Shown here: positions 35,000 to 47,300 of the stretch, in pieces
Layout: each line of letters begins with the position of its first letter
Numbering within the stretch: position 1 is the first letter of the stretch
Assembly: GCF_004210375.1 (NCBI RefSeq)
Contig: NW_027467782.1
Coordinates: 20,997,276-21,061,275 of the forward strand
Reading direction: 5' to 3'
Length of the DNA: 64,000 nucleotides
Origin: Tachypleus tridentatus
Taxonomy: Eukaryota > Arthropoda > Merostomata > Xiphosura > Limulidae
The notes under the pieces: model-generated
The model's database searches: none
What the model was told of the DNA's origin: nothing
What the model saw: only the letters and a program-made list of their open reading frames with translations
Made by a program: the position numbers and the translations under genes

Positions 35000-36110
35000 C
35001 TAAAAAATGGAAGAATTAAGTATTTTGTGTCATCTCTGTTTGGACTTTGCTATGTTGGAAATTTATGTGTCATTTGTCATCTAAGTGTCTTTAGAGGCAT
35101 TGCAAATGAGATATTGATTATTACTTTGTTGTTTTTCTTTGCATATTCATTAATATTAAATACTGTGTAGACTTAACAAATTTCAAGGGCTTGTTAGGTT
35201 ATTTTTACTAAGTTCTTTAACTAAGTATGTTTAAATTGATTGCAAGTTACACATGATTACTACTTGTAACATCTTATTTGTTATTCCAGCTCTCAAATGG
35301 TGCAACAGTATGTCTGTGGATTTACAATATCAGAAACTGGGTTTCAATACTCATGGTGGACAGAGCATAGATAACCCATTGTGAAACTTTGTGCTTAACT
35401 TCAGACAAACAATTCTTATTATCTTTTAATAATTTTCTTCATCAATCTTAACTGTGTGCTTTATCATCTTAATTTTTGTTAGTGTAGGACTTAAATGTGT
35501 CCTTTTTTCTTTAGGTTAATTTAGAGGATTTGTGAATTAATATTGATTCTTAATGTGTTTTCTAGGTAATTTTATTGGTTTGCACATTTTTTTATTATTT
35601 TGTGGACTATGCCGATTTAGATGGTTTGTCTGATATTTATCAGTACTTTTAAGCTATATATGTTTAAATAGCTTGTATGTCACATATCTTTACTAGTAAC
35701 ATGTAATTCACTAATCTATAAGAATGATATTTTTCATTGTTTTTATCTCCATGCTTTATTCTCATAATTTTCTTCAGTGTTTGATGTAATTATGTGTCCT
35801 TTGTCATCTAGATTACTTCAGATGAATTGTAAGTTAGATGTGGATTATTAATGTGTTTTCTAGGTAATCTTAATCATTTTGCACAGTTATTATTATTACA
35901 TATTTTGTGGGCTAGATACACTTAGATGGTTGTCTATTTGATACTTATAAGTACTTTGCTAATTAGGTAGATTTAGATAATTTCTAGATTACATACCAGA
36001 AATAGGTACTTGATTGTTCTATTTGAATAAATGCTGTTGTTTTTTTGTAATTCTTCACTATGTGCCTTATCATACTAATTTTGTAAACTTAGAACTTAAA
36101 TGTTTGTTTT
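35000..36110 (+). repeat. roughly 300-base internal repeats in DIRS copy 2
   Basis: 'taatgtgttttctaggtaat' occurs at 35,551 and 35,849 (298 apart). 'tatgtttaaat.g.ttg.aagt' and 'tgtgtcctttgtcatctag' phrases recur in the same spacing, giving about three to four units. A family B SINE (35,288-35,412) separates the first two. Confidence 0.6.
35288..35412 (+). mobile_element. SINE family B inserted in DIRS copy 2
   Basis: 'gcaacagtatgtctgtggat', 'aaactgggtttcaatactca', 'ggtggacagagcatagataa' and 'gtgcttaacttcagacaaac'. Younger than the DIRS insertion. Confidence 0.65.
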
Positions 36111-38710
36111 GTTCCATCACTGACATGTTTTATTCTTTCCTGGTTACAGAGCTGAGCTTTGCTTTGGTTTCTTTTCTTATGTTCATGACACTAGTAATGT
36201 CATTTTATCCTTGTAATCTACAGCTTGAGTTCTTCTTTCCATATCACCATTCTCAAGTTTTTGGCAGTTCATCAAGCTTTATCCTACTTTCTTCCTCTCT
36301 CTATCATGGAGTGGGTGGTAATGTTACATTCTGACATCTTCACTGTAGTAACTCGTATCACAGAGCCAGGAAGTAACAGTTCAAGGTCTCTGTGTTTTCA
36401 GATCCTAAATCTCTTTTCTGGGCCCACAATTACCACTTTGTGGTCTTCACTTGCCTTTTCTCCTAAATCTGGTAGTGGATTTTATCTCCTCCCAACAAGA
36501 TTCTACATGTGGAATAGTCTCTTAATCTACAGGCCTGTAGGTGGATATGTTTTCAGTTGGAGATATCTCATTTATGCCTTTCTCCACTGGATCACCAAAT
36601 TTCCTTTTCTTTCTTCTTCTGTTTATTATCCACTAACTTTGGGGGTAGTCGTGTTCAGTCAAGTTTGGAGAATTCTTCACAATTATGCTTAATATCTTAT
36701 TTGATATTCTTTCAAGAGTTCTATTTTTATTCCAAACCACACTATGTCTTGTTTTACTAGTGGTTCTGTCTTGGCCAATATAACCATCATTCTCACTGCT
36801 CCAGCCTTTACTTGTGTAACCTTTGTCTACCCTTAAATCTGTATTCTGTTGATTTCAGTTATATATTGTTCGTCCAGATGTCACCACACTCTGCCTTCAC
36901 ACATGGCTTTTGTCAGGTGCATTGTTTCAGCCCAGGGATTGACTCCATGTGTTACATCTTTTTTTTTTTGTACTTGTACCCTTTCATGTCCATTTACCAC
37001 ATAGGTGAGAGTATACCTTAATACTTTGATCTATTTGTTGTGAGTTTTTTCCTTTCTACCCTTCTGTTCATTCTCTTTCATTGTTCTTCACCTGGTTGTT
37101 TGACAAAGGGTTCTCCACGTTGGTCATTTCTAGATATCTGATAGACTTGTCAAACACATTCCTTTTCTGCAGGTTTTGTCTTTCCCTTTCATTTCTCTCC
37201 ATTTTTATTATTTCAAGTCATGCATCCTCTATGTTCCTATAATATGGATGATTGGGATCTTTGTGTGATTCTTTACATCTTTACCATCCTTCCTTTGAAC
37301 TTTCATTTTCATGTTCCATCATCCTCTTCCCCTCAAGATTTTATTTTCTTCTCCTCATTGCTTATGGAAATCACAAATTAGATATTTCTGTTTTCAATGT
37401 TACCTGCTTCTTCTACCATTTCTCTTATGTCATACTGCTTAACTGGTCTTTCATCCCTAAGATTTGTGCTGCTCATGGATGCTGTTTGACTATCACTTTC
37501 ATCTTTCACTGGTGCTGATGCTGATTAACTTTTGTCTAGTTCTCTCCTTATGATTTTATGTGGTATTTCCTGACTACTTTTGAGGTTCAATTTCCCAACT
37601 TTTATACCCTGGAAACCTTTCATTTTCATAATAACTCATTAGGCTGGTGTATTCTAACTCCTCCATGGAAGGCCCCCACCTCCACAATGTGTTTTCTCAC
37701 CTTATTCATCATTTTGTCATATCTTTTTGCCTGGTCAGATATGCACTATTGACGTCATGATTACATTATAACACTCACTGTAGGAATGGGATGTTTCAAC
37801 AAGACCACTTGTAGCATACCCTGTGGTATGTATATGTATATATCATTTGGAGACCATCACTCATGGACTTCCTGAGTAAAGCAGAAGGGGATTATCACCC
37901 ATGCTTGCTGACCTTTTGATTGCATTAATTGGGAGTGATATGCTTTTAAAAGTAGGAATTAAAGATACCCATTGTACTTTCTCTAGTGTGATGGTCCTCT
38001 GGACTCCCCACCACATGTAATTCCCCCTTTTTTCTTTCAGTGTAACATGGGAGTTCTTACCCATTTCTTAGTTTCTGAAAAGATTGATCATGAGTGAGAC
38101 TAGAAATTTACTTTACCAGTTAGAAGAGGGCAAGGCTGATCTGCCTTCTTCCATTTCCTCTGGATGCTTTTTATCAGGTGGACTCCTGTCAAAATAAAGT
38201 AACAAATAGGTTAGAGCAGGCCCAGCCTATACAGAATCCTCCTCTTAAAACTAGGTGCAGGATGACACTCTCCTATTCTTATAGCTGTTTATGGTAGAGA
38301 CTCCTATTCTCATTAATTCTGGTTGCAGGAGGTTCTTTTCCAGCTCCTACAATTGAGTTTGGGGGACTTCACCTGCTTCTCAGTGACAGATACAGGACAT
38401 AAGTGCACTGTTCCTATGGTTGAGTAAGTGTTACAAATCTTCCTAATAATTCCAGATGCTGGATATCTCTTTCCTGTATTTATGACTGGGTAATGAACGA
38501 TTTCTGTTCGTGACACTGGTTACAGATATTGCTTTGTTCATGAGGTTGATTTGAGGCAACCCTGTAATGCTAGTTTTGATGTATTATACTTCTTGTTCCT
38601 AATGTGGTTTTGGGAGTTTGTCCAGTTTCAGCCAGAAGCTAACTTCCACTTCTTAATTCCTGTATACTTATGATTAGGCTTGTTACGTATATATATAGAT
38701 AACACAGTCC

Positions 38711-38727
38711 ACGTGGCTTAGCCACGT
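38711..38727. repeat. short hairpin in DIRS copy 2
   Basis: ACGTGGC-tta-GCCACGT, perfect seven-base arms. Confidence 0.7.
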
Positions 38728-39044
38728 TTATGTTTATGTCATAATTTATCTTTTTTTCATCATCAACCTTCTAATGCCAAGGACAAGTCATGAAATCTCA
38801 TTTGTCTGGTTGAGATTGCACGTGTATGTAGCTAATTCTGTTTATATTTTACTGTGGATTACACCTATGACAGATTCATTTCCTACATCATGAGCAAAGA
38901 GCATACCTGTTCCAGAAGTCAGTATGGTACCTCATAAGTGTGTTTCATTTTCATCTCAAAGCACATACATTCATTCAGGGGAGTCACTTTCCACTTGGTT
39001 CCCACATTGTATGCTAAAACTTTGCACTGTTGAATTCAAGTTTT

Positions 39045-39275
39045 ATATGAAAGGAGGTAAGACCATATTGGAAGTTAACATATTTCATGCACTGAAAATG
39101 CATTTCTGATAGCTGCTTACTTCCTCTACCCTTGGCTGGTGTTCTTCTTTTATAACCTGCCATGAAAGTGAGGATTGAATAACAATAGCAGAGGGAGGTA
39201 GCTGCACAAATGTAGGTGATGCAAAAAATTAGTGGAGAGTATTCACATGATATGTACATGTTGAGGTATCATGTG
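39045..39275 (-). repeat. right inverted terminal repeat of DIRS copy 2
   Basis: Reverse complement of the left repeat at 34,290-34,475; somewhat longer because of small insertions around 39,100-39,230. Confidence 0.75.
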
Positions 39276-40010
39276 AAATTGGTGAAGTATATTAACTGGC
39301 AGGCTGATCATGAAAATGTTTTACAATGCTTAGAGGGCAGAAAAAGGTTGAGATAGCTTTATGTAAGACGAAGTAAGTACCTATTTATAATACATTTTCA
39401 GTGTATGAAAAATGTCAACTTCTGAACTTTAAAAAAATAATTTTTTTGCATTTTGAATTTATAATTCTGTGTCTAAGGTTTACCAAACTCACTTGTATTA
39501 TTGATTCAAAAAACTATTTTTCTTTCTTTGATATAGTAAAACTTTTGCAATAAGTCATATTCATGCTTTTTTTTGCAAAGTTTTCCTGTAAAGATAAATT
39601 CTCTTCATTTACATTATTAGACGTATATAAATACTTTTAATTTGATATTTTATTAAGTTTATTAGATATTAAATTTTTCCATCGAAACCTTCTAGTTCTT
39701 TTTCCACTGAAATTTCAAGAACCTTGTTATGTGATATGCAGGTCTTTGATTTGCACTACCTAACACTGTTTGAACTTATTTTTAAGAACTTCATTCATTG
39801 AAGTGTTCAGTTAGAGATGTTAGTAAAGAAAAGAAGGAGGTCCTAATTCTAAAATAGTTTTTGCTATCCTAAAATATGTTTTAAATCTGTAAATTTTGTT
39901 CAAATACAGTTTTATGATAACATTTTTTATGTATTTTTTAGTTTATTATTTTTTTATTTCCCAATAATGCATCTTCATTAGACTGAAAAAATCACTGTTT
40001 AATATGTTAG

Positions 40011-40222
40011 AGTGAGAGCAGCTTTGTAGTATGGAGAAAACAGGTTTATGAGTATAAATCATGGATCAACAAATTTATGTACACTGCAGACAAAATTGTT
40101 GATCTTGGAATGTTCCAGTTGGATTTTCGGGAACATTATGAGTCTTTAGCTAGTCAAACAGAGATCCTTTTGGAAAAGTTATTGAATAACATCTCAAATG
40201 AGCACCAGGAAGAAAGTAAAAG
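40011..40222 (+). pseudogene. dynein pseudogene exon 3 (stem/linker border)
   Basis: Acceptor 'gtttaatatgttag', donor 'gtaaca'. 70 codons plus two bases, fully open: VYEYKSWINKFMYTADKIVD, then LGMFQLDFREHYESLASQTE and ILLEKLLNN. Heavy chains have 'G.F.ID......L......LL..LL' here. No lesion. The DIRS copy 2 fossil lies in the intron before it. Confidence 0.7.
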
Positions 40223-41330
40223 GTAACACCATAAAAAATTTAAGCACAGACTTTTTTAATGTTATAAATTCTAATCTAATCAGTTTATCAACAAAAAGCA
40301 TAAAATGAGAGGGTATTAGATACATACTGTTAATTTAAAAAGTGTGTAGCATTTTTTTATTGCACAGTAAATATTAATTTACACTAATAAGTACCTTCAC
40401 AGTTATGTCATCTAATATATTATCTTATCTACTTGATAATAGTCATTTTATAAATTTATTAAAATATTTTAAAGTTGATAACCTATCCTGACATAAAAAA
40501 GATAACAAATAAAAAATGATGCATAAGTTGTTAAGTTGTATTTTTGTAAAATCTATTAAACAGAAGGAAGTATATATAGAAGGAAGTAGGAATCTATTGT
40601 TTATTGGGTTATTATTCTCTACAAATATTCAAAAGAGCTAAAAGGTAACACTGATAATTTGTGAAAGACAATTTTAAAACATATCTGACCCTTACAAAAA
40701 TTATGTATGTTATAGTCAAAAGCCAACTAGTTTAGAACTACATCAGTTATTACAGATCATAATTAAAATAAAATGCCTTAATGAAAGTCAACCAGTATAA
40801 AAAAATTGTAAAATTTACTTACTGTTGTAAATCAATGAACTAGAAAATGAAATCCTAAAATCATTAGATTGTATTGAGTCATTTGTAGTACTCTTGCTAT
40901 TTATGATTTTTGTTGATATAGAACTGAAACTTCTTTTAACTAATAAAGTCTTATTTCCTAGTAATAACTATAACCATTTTCGTTTGTTTATTTATATCAC
41001 TTCTATTCTTCACCTTCAGGTTTTCACCCTAATAAACAAAATATTAGACTTACACGATGACTGGAAATTCTGTACAATTGAGAAAAGCCTTACTATTATT
41101 GTTGGATTAACATGTTCATCACCAATGAAGTACTAATGAGTCATTTCTATTAATCAGGCACTAATGATGTGTTAACACATCAATCAGCAAAGATGCTATA
41201 ACTGTGTGTAAGCAAACAGATAAACAGTCCTTTAGTATTGTACAATGATCATGCATGTGTGTTTCCCTCTTTCAATTAGTAGAAAGTATTTTTTTACTAA
41301 AATTTCAGTTCACATGACCTGAGATTTCTG
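40223..41330. other. intronic, no feature
   Basis: AT-rich intron. The 80-codon frame at 40,894-41,136 has no family resemblance and no splice support. Confidence 0.4.
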
Positions 41331-41830
41331 CAGTGCCTTGTTTTGATTACTATTATGGCAACAAGATAGCAAAGTTGTTTAGAGTTTTACTCTGAATGAA
41401 ACTGCAAGTAATTTACAAAATTCCAATGCACAGTCATTTGAAGAGGATGAAGTAGGTAGTAATTATGAACCTTGTGAGCCTGATGATTCAAGAGGACTGG
41501 AGTGTAAATACTAGGTTTTTTTCCAAACTGCTTCATTCATGGCAGATACAATAACCCAGACACTGACAGTGCACTGGAATACTGGTATAAACTGACAGGT
41601 GGCTGATTGTTCGAGCTAAATGTATCAGTCCAACTAATATTTATTTTATTGCATAGCCTCAACTGGTTACAGGTTTGCTACAAGAGGCTGTTCCAGTTGG
41701 AATATTCAAACTGCTTATTGTGGAGGATTTTTTGAATAGGATGGTTGCTGAAAGGAATAAGTTTGCTGAACAGCTATTGGAATTGAACTTCCTGTTTTTA
41801 ATGCCTCTTTGACACAAGTAAGAAATAGGA
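41330..41830 (+). pseudogene. piggyBac-like transposase N-terminal scrap
   Basis: Two segments suggest a piggyBac transposase: an acidic stretch FEEDEVGSNYEPCEPDDSRG (about 41,435-41,500), like the acidic N-termini of these proteins, and VPVGIFKLLIVEDFLNRMVA, then ERNKFAEQLLELN (about 41,685-41,795), like 'P..YF..FF.D..I..IV..TN.YA.Q'. Stops and frame changes separate them. No catalytic Asp region and no TTAA-flanked ends. It lies in a dynein pseudogene intron. Confidence 0.5.
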
Positions 41831-42162
41831 GTCACTGTACATTATTGGCTTAGTGTATGAGATATAATTACTGTAGCAGTAAGTGTATGAAACCACGTTA
41901 CACTGTGTACACTGTATTCACTAAAGGTTAAAATACCTGTGTTTGCACATATGATTGACACACAAGAACACCAAGAAGTAATGATTTATTGTTAAAGAAA
42001 ATACACTTTAATTATACAGATGTGAAAAAACTAAACACTTAAGAGAAATTGTTTGATTGCTCTATATATTTAACATGCAGTTTTTGAGTTTTCTTCATAA
42101 ATGCCTACTTTTATTTAATTTTAACTAACATGGCATTACATGTATAAGTTTTTATCTTGTAG

Positions 42163-42242
42163 GATTTGTGACGAGTACAAACACATTGTAGATAAAGCTT
42201 TAACCATTCCAAAAAAGCACTCAGGAGTTGATGAACTCTAAG
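42163..42242 (+). pseudogene. dynein pseudogene exon 4 (start of linker)
   Basis: Acceptor 'ttttatcttgtag', donor 'gtaaga'. The first base completes Arg from exon 3; it then reads ICDEYKHIVDKALTIPKKHS and GVDEL followed by TAA. The family pattern is 'ICEEF..I...AL..P..T.EL..LK'. The stop lies four bases before the donor. Confidence 0.75.
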
Positions 42243-43128
42243 GTAAGAAATGAAAATAATATTGACATTTATTACATATGTTACATATTATACTTTATCT
42301 ATTAGTCTACAACTAATTACGTTACATACATTACATATTACGATTTCAAATAACTAGACATTTTAATTTTAATTTAGAAGATAATTAAATGTCACAATGT
42401 ATTAAATTTACAATATTTGCCAACAGGATTAATACACACAAGTTTCTTAACACAAACCAATTTTGACATACAAAAAAACAATACAATTTATAATAACAGT
42501 TATTAAAAATAATTATGAGAAATAATTATTTATATACTAAAATTTTACAAACTCACAAACAATATTCAGTCTTCTTTCTTGTCTGAAACTGGATATTTCA
42601 TTAATAGTCCAGGCCCACAACGAATAAATTAGTTTTATGTTGATACACATGCATTTCATTTGAGAGGAATGCTAGCTAACTCTATTTGTGGTTAAAGTAA
42701 GCTGCAAAAAATTAATTTTTTTTTGTAACATAGTTGATGGTCGTTCTCAATTTTTTTTAAGTACAGATATAATCATATACATGTGTATGTGTGTGTATTG
42801 TTTTCTTAAAGACAAATACACATAAAGATAGATATATACATGAAAAAAATCTAAAAAGGACTTTGTTTGAAATGATAGTGTAAAAGAAACGTGTTATACT
42901 AAGGAGTAATGTTTACTGTGTTTTTAGAAAAACTTAAAGGTAATGTTTCACAAATGTAAAAAAAGGTTTGATAAAATATTTTTATCAAATTAATTATATT
43001 CTAATAATTTTTTCTTTGTTAAATATTACTTTTATTTTATGATAAACACTATATATACCTTTATATTTCATATACTATATATTTCAAATTGTGAAGTATT
43101 TTCACTTTTTTATTTTTCATTTTTACAG

Positions 43129-43260
43129 AGAGTGGGAACACAAGTTGTTGATGTTAGGAGAGATAATTGATGAGTGGTTAAAAGTTCAAGCTACATGGCT
43201 ATATTTAGAGCCAATCTTTAGTTCCCCTGATATTATGGCTCAAATGCCAGAGGAGGGAAG
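43129..43260 (+). pseudogene. dynein pseudogene exon 5 (linker core)
   Basis: Acceptor 'tttttacag', donor 'gtatgc'. One base, 43 codons and two bases, all open: [20 protein letters not shown], then [20 protein letters not shown]. This is the most conserved linker segment of axonemal heavy chains and the firmest evidence for the family. No lesion. Confidence 0.9.
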
Positions 43261-43722
43261 GTATGCACTACAACTATTTTAATATTTCCTCAATGTTTTT
43301 AGAATTTGTATAAGTAGTATTTTATTGCTTGTGTGAAGACAATTTATATATTATTGTTTTATCTCTGATTTTTTTTATTCTCTTTATATACATATTTATG
43401 TATATAGCTTAGTATTTTAAACATCAAATATAATTATTAGTGCTTTGTGTAATTCAATTATCTTCTTATACTTATTAGTTGAAATAGAAAAATGTAGTTG
43501 TGATAAAAATAAAATGCAGTTATTAAAAACGTTCCATACAGGAAAGAAATACAAATAGAAAACATATTTTTATTTGTTTAAATCTATTGTTACAGGTAGC
43601 ACCACCTTTTAAATAATTTTGTGGTACATTTAAACTTTAAATGTGTTCCAACATCTTAGATGTTTTTTTAAATAATTGTTTGAATAATTACATCATCTTA
43701 ATACTCTTATCATACAATACAG

Positions 43723-43863
43723 ATGATTCACAACTGTAGACAAGAACTGGAGAGACACCATGAAAGCTGCTGTTTTAGACAGACATGTACTGGCAGTTCT
43801 CCAGGTTGAAAAAATTTAGAGAAACTAAAGAAATCCAGTGAGTTGTTGGAACTGATTCAAAAG
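43723..43863 (+). pseudogene. dynein pseudogene exon 6 (linker)
   Basis: Acceptor 'catacaatacag', donor 'gtaaaa'. After the split Arg codon comes TGA (family: R or K, so perhaps CGA to TGA), then FTTVDKNWRDTMKAAVLDRH and VLAVLQVE. A one-base loss in an A run near 43,808-43,813 moves the rest to another frame, KLKKSSELLELIQK. Two lesions in 141 bases. Confidence 0.85.
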
Positions 43864-44300
43864 GTAAAATTGCAGTCCTTTTGTTGAAACTGTTTAATCT
43901 CATTCAGAAGATAACTTTAGTATACTCAATGGCAGTTTTCACCTCTGGGATGTTCCCCATCATAAATTTAAAAAAGTATCTATAAAAATATTCAAGAAAA
44001 CAAAATGGTCATAAATTTTCACTACCTAACTTAAATAAAGATATATACACATATAAATCAAATAAACAAAATAGGGAATTGTTTTTTTGATTTGTTTATA
44101 TTTTAACGTTAATATGTCCTGCTAAGCACTCAGCTGTTGTCACCTTCACTTCACCACTGATATATAATTTTTATAGAAGTCTGGCCAACTGTTAGAATAC
44201 CTCTCCTTACATTCACTTCATTGCTAACTTTTACTCCAACTTTCACACTTCACATCTCTAAGCAAATTGCTAACATAAATGCACATGCCACTCATGTGCT
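43864..44300. other. no feature seen
   Basis: AT-rich; the next dynein exon, expected downstream, was not found before the DIRS copy 3 region. Confidence 0.4.
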
Positions 44301-47300
44301 AGATGCCATTTGTGGACCACTCCACTTTTTCATGTGTAATTGCTTAGTTTTATATTTTGCTTTCCACAACATTTCAGTTAATGACATAATTGTTTTGCTA
44401 TTATCAATGTGTTTTAAGTAAAGTTTTGTGTATATTTTACTTTTAAAATCAACAAAGTGGATTGCATATTTCCAAATAAGCTCAGTAAATTCACATTATT
44501 ATTGCACTTGTGTTTAATTAAACCATCATTTTCTGAACTGTATTATATTAACCCTGATAAATATTTTAGATAGATCACACTGTTCACAATAATACATTCA
44601 TTAATATAAAAATGTCTTACTTCTGAGACCATACCTACCTTCTCACACAGAAAGCAATCTTTCTTGTGCATCTGCCTGAGAGATTTGCATTCCACAATTC
44701 TTTAAACAACTTCAACCAACACTCACTAGATTTCTCATGATTTTCACCATTACATAATGATGTTATTATGTAATAAAAGCCCTCCACTAATATGAGCATG
44801 ACATAATCTTCCTGTGCACTGAGATTTTCCACTGAGATTCTTCATTAATCTTCCTTAGCACTGTGTGTATTTGATGTATTTTGTTGTATTCATAACTTAC
44901 AGAGGTTTGCAATCTAATAAAGGAACTTTGTTTTCTTTAGTTTATCAAACTATGAACTTTCAAGTTCATGCAACTTTGGCATCTGCTGAGATGAGGAATA
45001 ACCTTGCAATTGTCAATTTCTTAATTTGGCTACTGAAAACATGTTAAACATAAATGGCATGATAGCCATTGTGCATAGGGTAGTAGGTTTTATTATGCAG
45101 CCATGAATTATTTCCCCTCATTTTGAGAAGGAATATGATGAGAAAGACAACTTTTACTGTTTGTCTCCCCCCTTCTGGTTATGCTCTCTTGTCGTTGAGG
45201 AGAATTTTTTAGACATCCTCATGCTATTTGGACCTTATCACTCTATCTCTCATTCCATTGTCTTACTATATTTCCCATTCTCTACATCACAACTCCCAAC
45301 TTAAATAATTTTGATTCTTTTTCTATCTTCTGAAAATTATGTTAATAATATTGCTTCCTTTATAGATCTACCCCATGTCAGTGATCTTATTTCTTGTCCT
45401 TGCTTTCTAATTCCTTTATCATGGCCTACAGTTAACTGAACTTCCTCCTTCTAGAGTCATAGACCTTGAAATCTTTTTTGCCTGTTTGGGAGCAAGCCCA
45501 CTGAGGTCGATTTCACTCTCCAGTGCTTAGTTCTCTTGTCTTTGCTTAATACTACTTTCTGTGTTTTATTACCTTTCCTCTCTTCACTTCATGTAAGAGA
45601 CAATTCATCGAGCCCTACTTGAATTTTCTGGCAATTCCTGTTCCCTTCTCCTTTCTGCCATAGACTGTACTACTACTCTTTCCCTGTTTACTTGGATCAT
45701 TATACTCCTCCCACTTCCTATATTTTTACCCCTTTTCCTATTTTATCCTTTTGCTCAATACTCTTCAGCCCAGTGTCAGACTTTCTGGATTCATCAATGA
45801 CAATGGAGCAGATTCAGTTGTAATGGGGGCTGGTCTTTGATATGCACATCTTTGTTAACAACTATCTGCAGTTAGATGGGTCATACTTGTTAGTTTTCAT
45901 GGACTGTCCTTTCAATTCTTCTCTCAGTTAATAGCTGGTTAACTTCACTTCTCTCTCAAATTACATCTATCTTCAATATCTGGAAGTCACTGTGCCAGAT
46001 CTGTTGCACAAACAAGTCATAGAGAGGGTCTTACTTTCACCTGTTTGTGGTCCCCAATAAAACTGGGGACTGGAGGCTGGTAATCTACCTTTCCACTTTC
46101 ATCTGCTAGGTGGTCATCCCTCATTTTTGCATGGAAAATTTCTTTACTCTTTGTTGGTTCTTTTTCCTTGGACTTTGGATGAGCAAGAGTGACATCTCAG
46201 ATATGTTTCTTCATATTCCCAATGCTGAGTCTTAAAAATATTTCAAATTTGTTTCTTGAAATCATTCCTTCCAGTTCAGCGATCCTTTTTTCTTTTTAGC
46301 ATTGCATTGACCTCCTATGTCTTTAACAGAACAGTCAAGGCTTTTGTGTACCATCTGAAAGAACTTGCTCCATGATTGGCTTCTTCTGTCCCATTAACAG
46401 GAGAAGTCTTACCTTCATACTTTCCTTCTGTAGGAAACTGTCTTTGTAGGATGGCTTGCCAAGACTTCTAAATGCTTTCTTATCCCATCAAATACCTTGT
46501 TTTTCTGGGAGTATTTTTTCAACTTCTTTCTCAGCTGGGCTGAATCTTACCCTGTCTATCTGCAAATGATGGAACATTCTCTCACTGGGATGTGAGTCTG
46601 TCCTACTCGTGTTGCCTGAGAGACTCTATTGTCTTTAGTAACTATAGCTTTCCTGAAACTGTTTATTCTACTGGGCCATGCTCATATCAACCATCTCTGA
46701 ATGCCCTTGTGCAACCAGTGTAATGAATCACAGGAACCTTTGGGCCTACTGTTTCTCTTCTCACAGACATTTTTGAGTGGCTGTCTACCACTTCGATACC
46801 ACTATAAATGTGCACCTACTTCCACCCAAATTTTTCTTATGCCTTTTTTCACCAATATATTCTTACTAGGAAGAGAGGCATCTCTGAATGACAACCTTAT
46901 GTTGAACACTCTGATCAAGGATGTATCTTGACTTCAGCTTAATGTACTCAAACTTTTGGCAGTACTTTGGGCAAGTTCCCATTTCTACCCCTCCTGTTGG
47001 ATCATTTAGTTATGGTTCACTCTTTAAACTTCACAGTCGTATCTTATATCAAGTGTCAGAAAAGTATCAGATTCAGGACTCTTTGTTTTCAAACCCTGTA
47101 CCTTCTTTTTCTTGTGTCACTTCTCAATACATTTGCCTTATTGTCTGTCATGTACTATATGTTGTAAACCTCAATGTAGGCCATATATCTTGACCAGACT
47201 TTGTTCTGCCCCATGGAATAGTTTATTGACTTTGGGTTTTCAGATGAGCGAGCTCTCTCCTGGGGAGTCTATGCATCTGTGCTTTTGCCACACCTCCATG

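Larger units (their letters stand above)
34290..39275 (+). mobile_element. DIRS-like retrotransposon fossil, copy 2
   Basis: Bounded by inverted terminal repeats: left 34,290-34,475 and right 39,045-39,275 are reverse complements over 'acatgtacatatcatgtga', 'tcaatcctcactttt' and 'atggtcttacctcctttc'. Inside, on the plus strand, an RNase H-like domain (about 36,220-36,560) and decayed downstream sequence (to about 37,700) resemble copy 3. Inverted ends plus this gene order are DIRS hallmarks. It is broken with many breaks; the terminal repeats differ by roughly 15-20 per cent, so it is old. It lies in a dynein pseudogene intron. Confidence 0.7.
28483..43863 (+). pseudogene. axonemal-type dynein heavy chain, decayed 5' part
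   Basis: Six splice-bounded exons in order encode stem and linker sequence of a dynein heavy chain, the motor of cilia and flagella. The strongest match is [19 protein letters not shown] (43,196-43,255), nearly invariant in axonemal heavy chains. Exon phases join correctly from exon 1 to exon 4. Lesions: a frameshift near 32,303, a TAA at 42,239-42,241, a TGA just inside the last exon and a one-base loss near 43,812. From memory of the family, about 300 linker codons are missing between the exon ending at 42,242 and that starting at 43,129, only 0.9 kb apart. Nothing after 43,863 (AAA ring) was seen. I cannot assign the paralogue. Confidence 0.8.
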
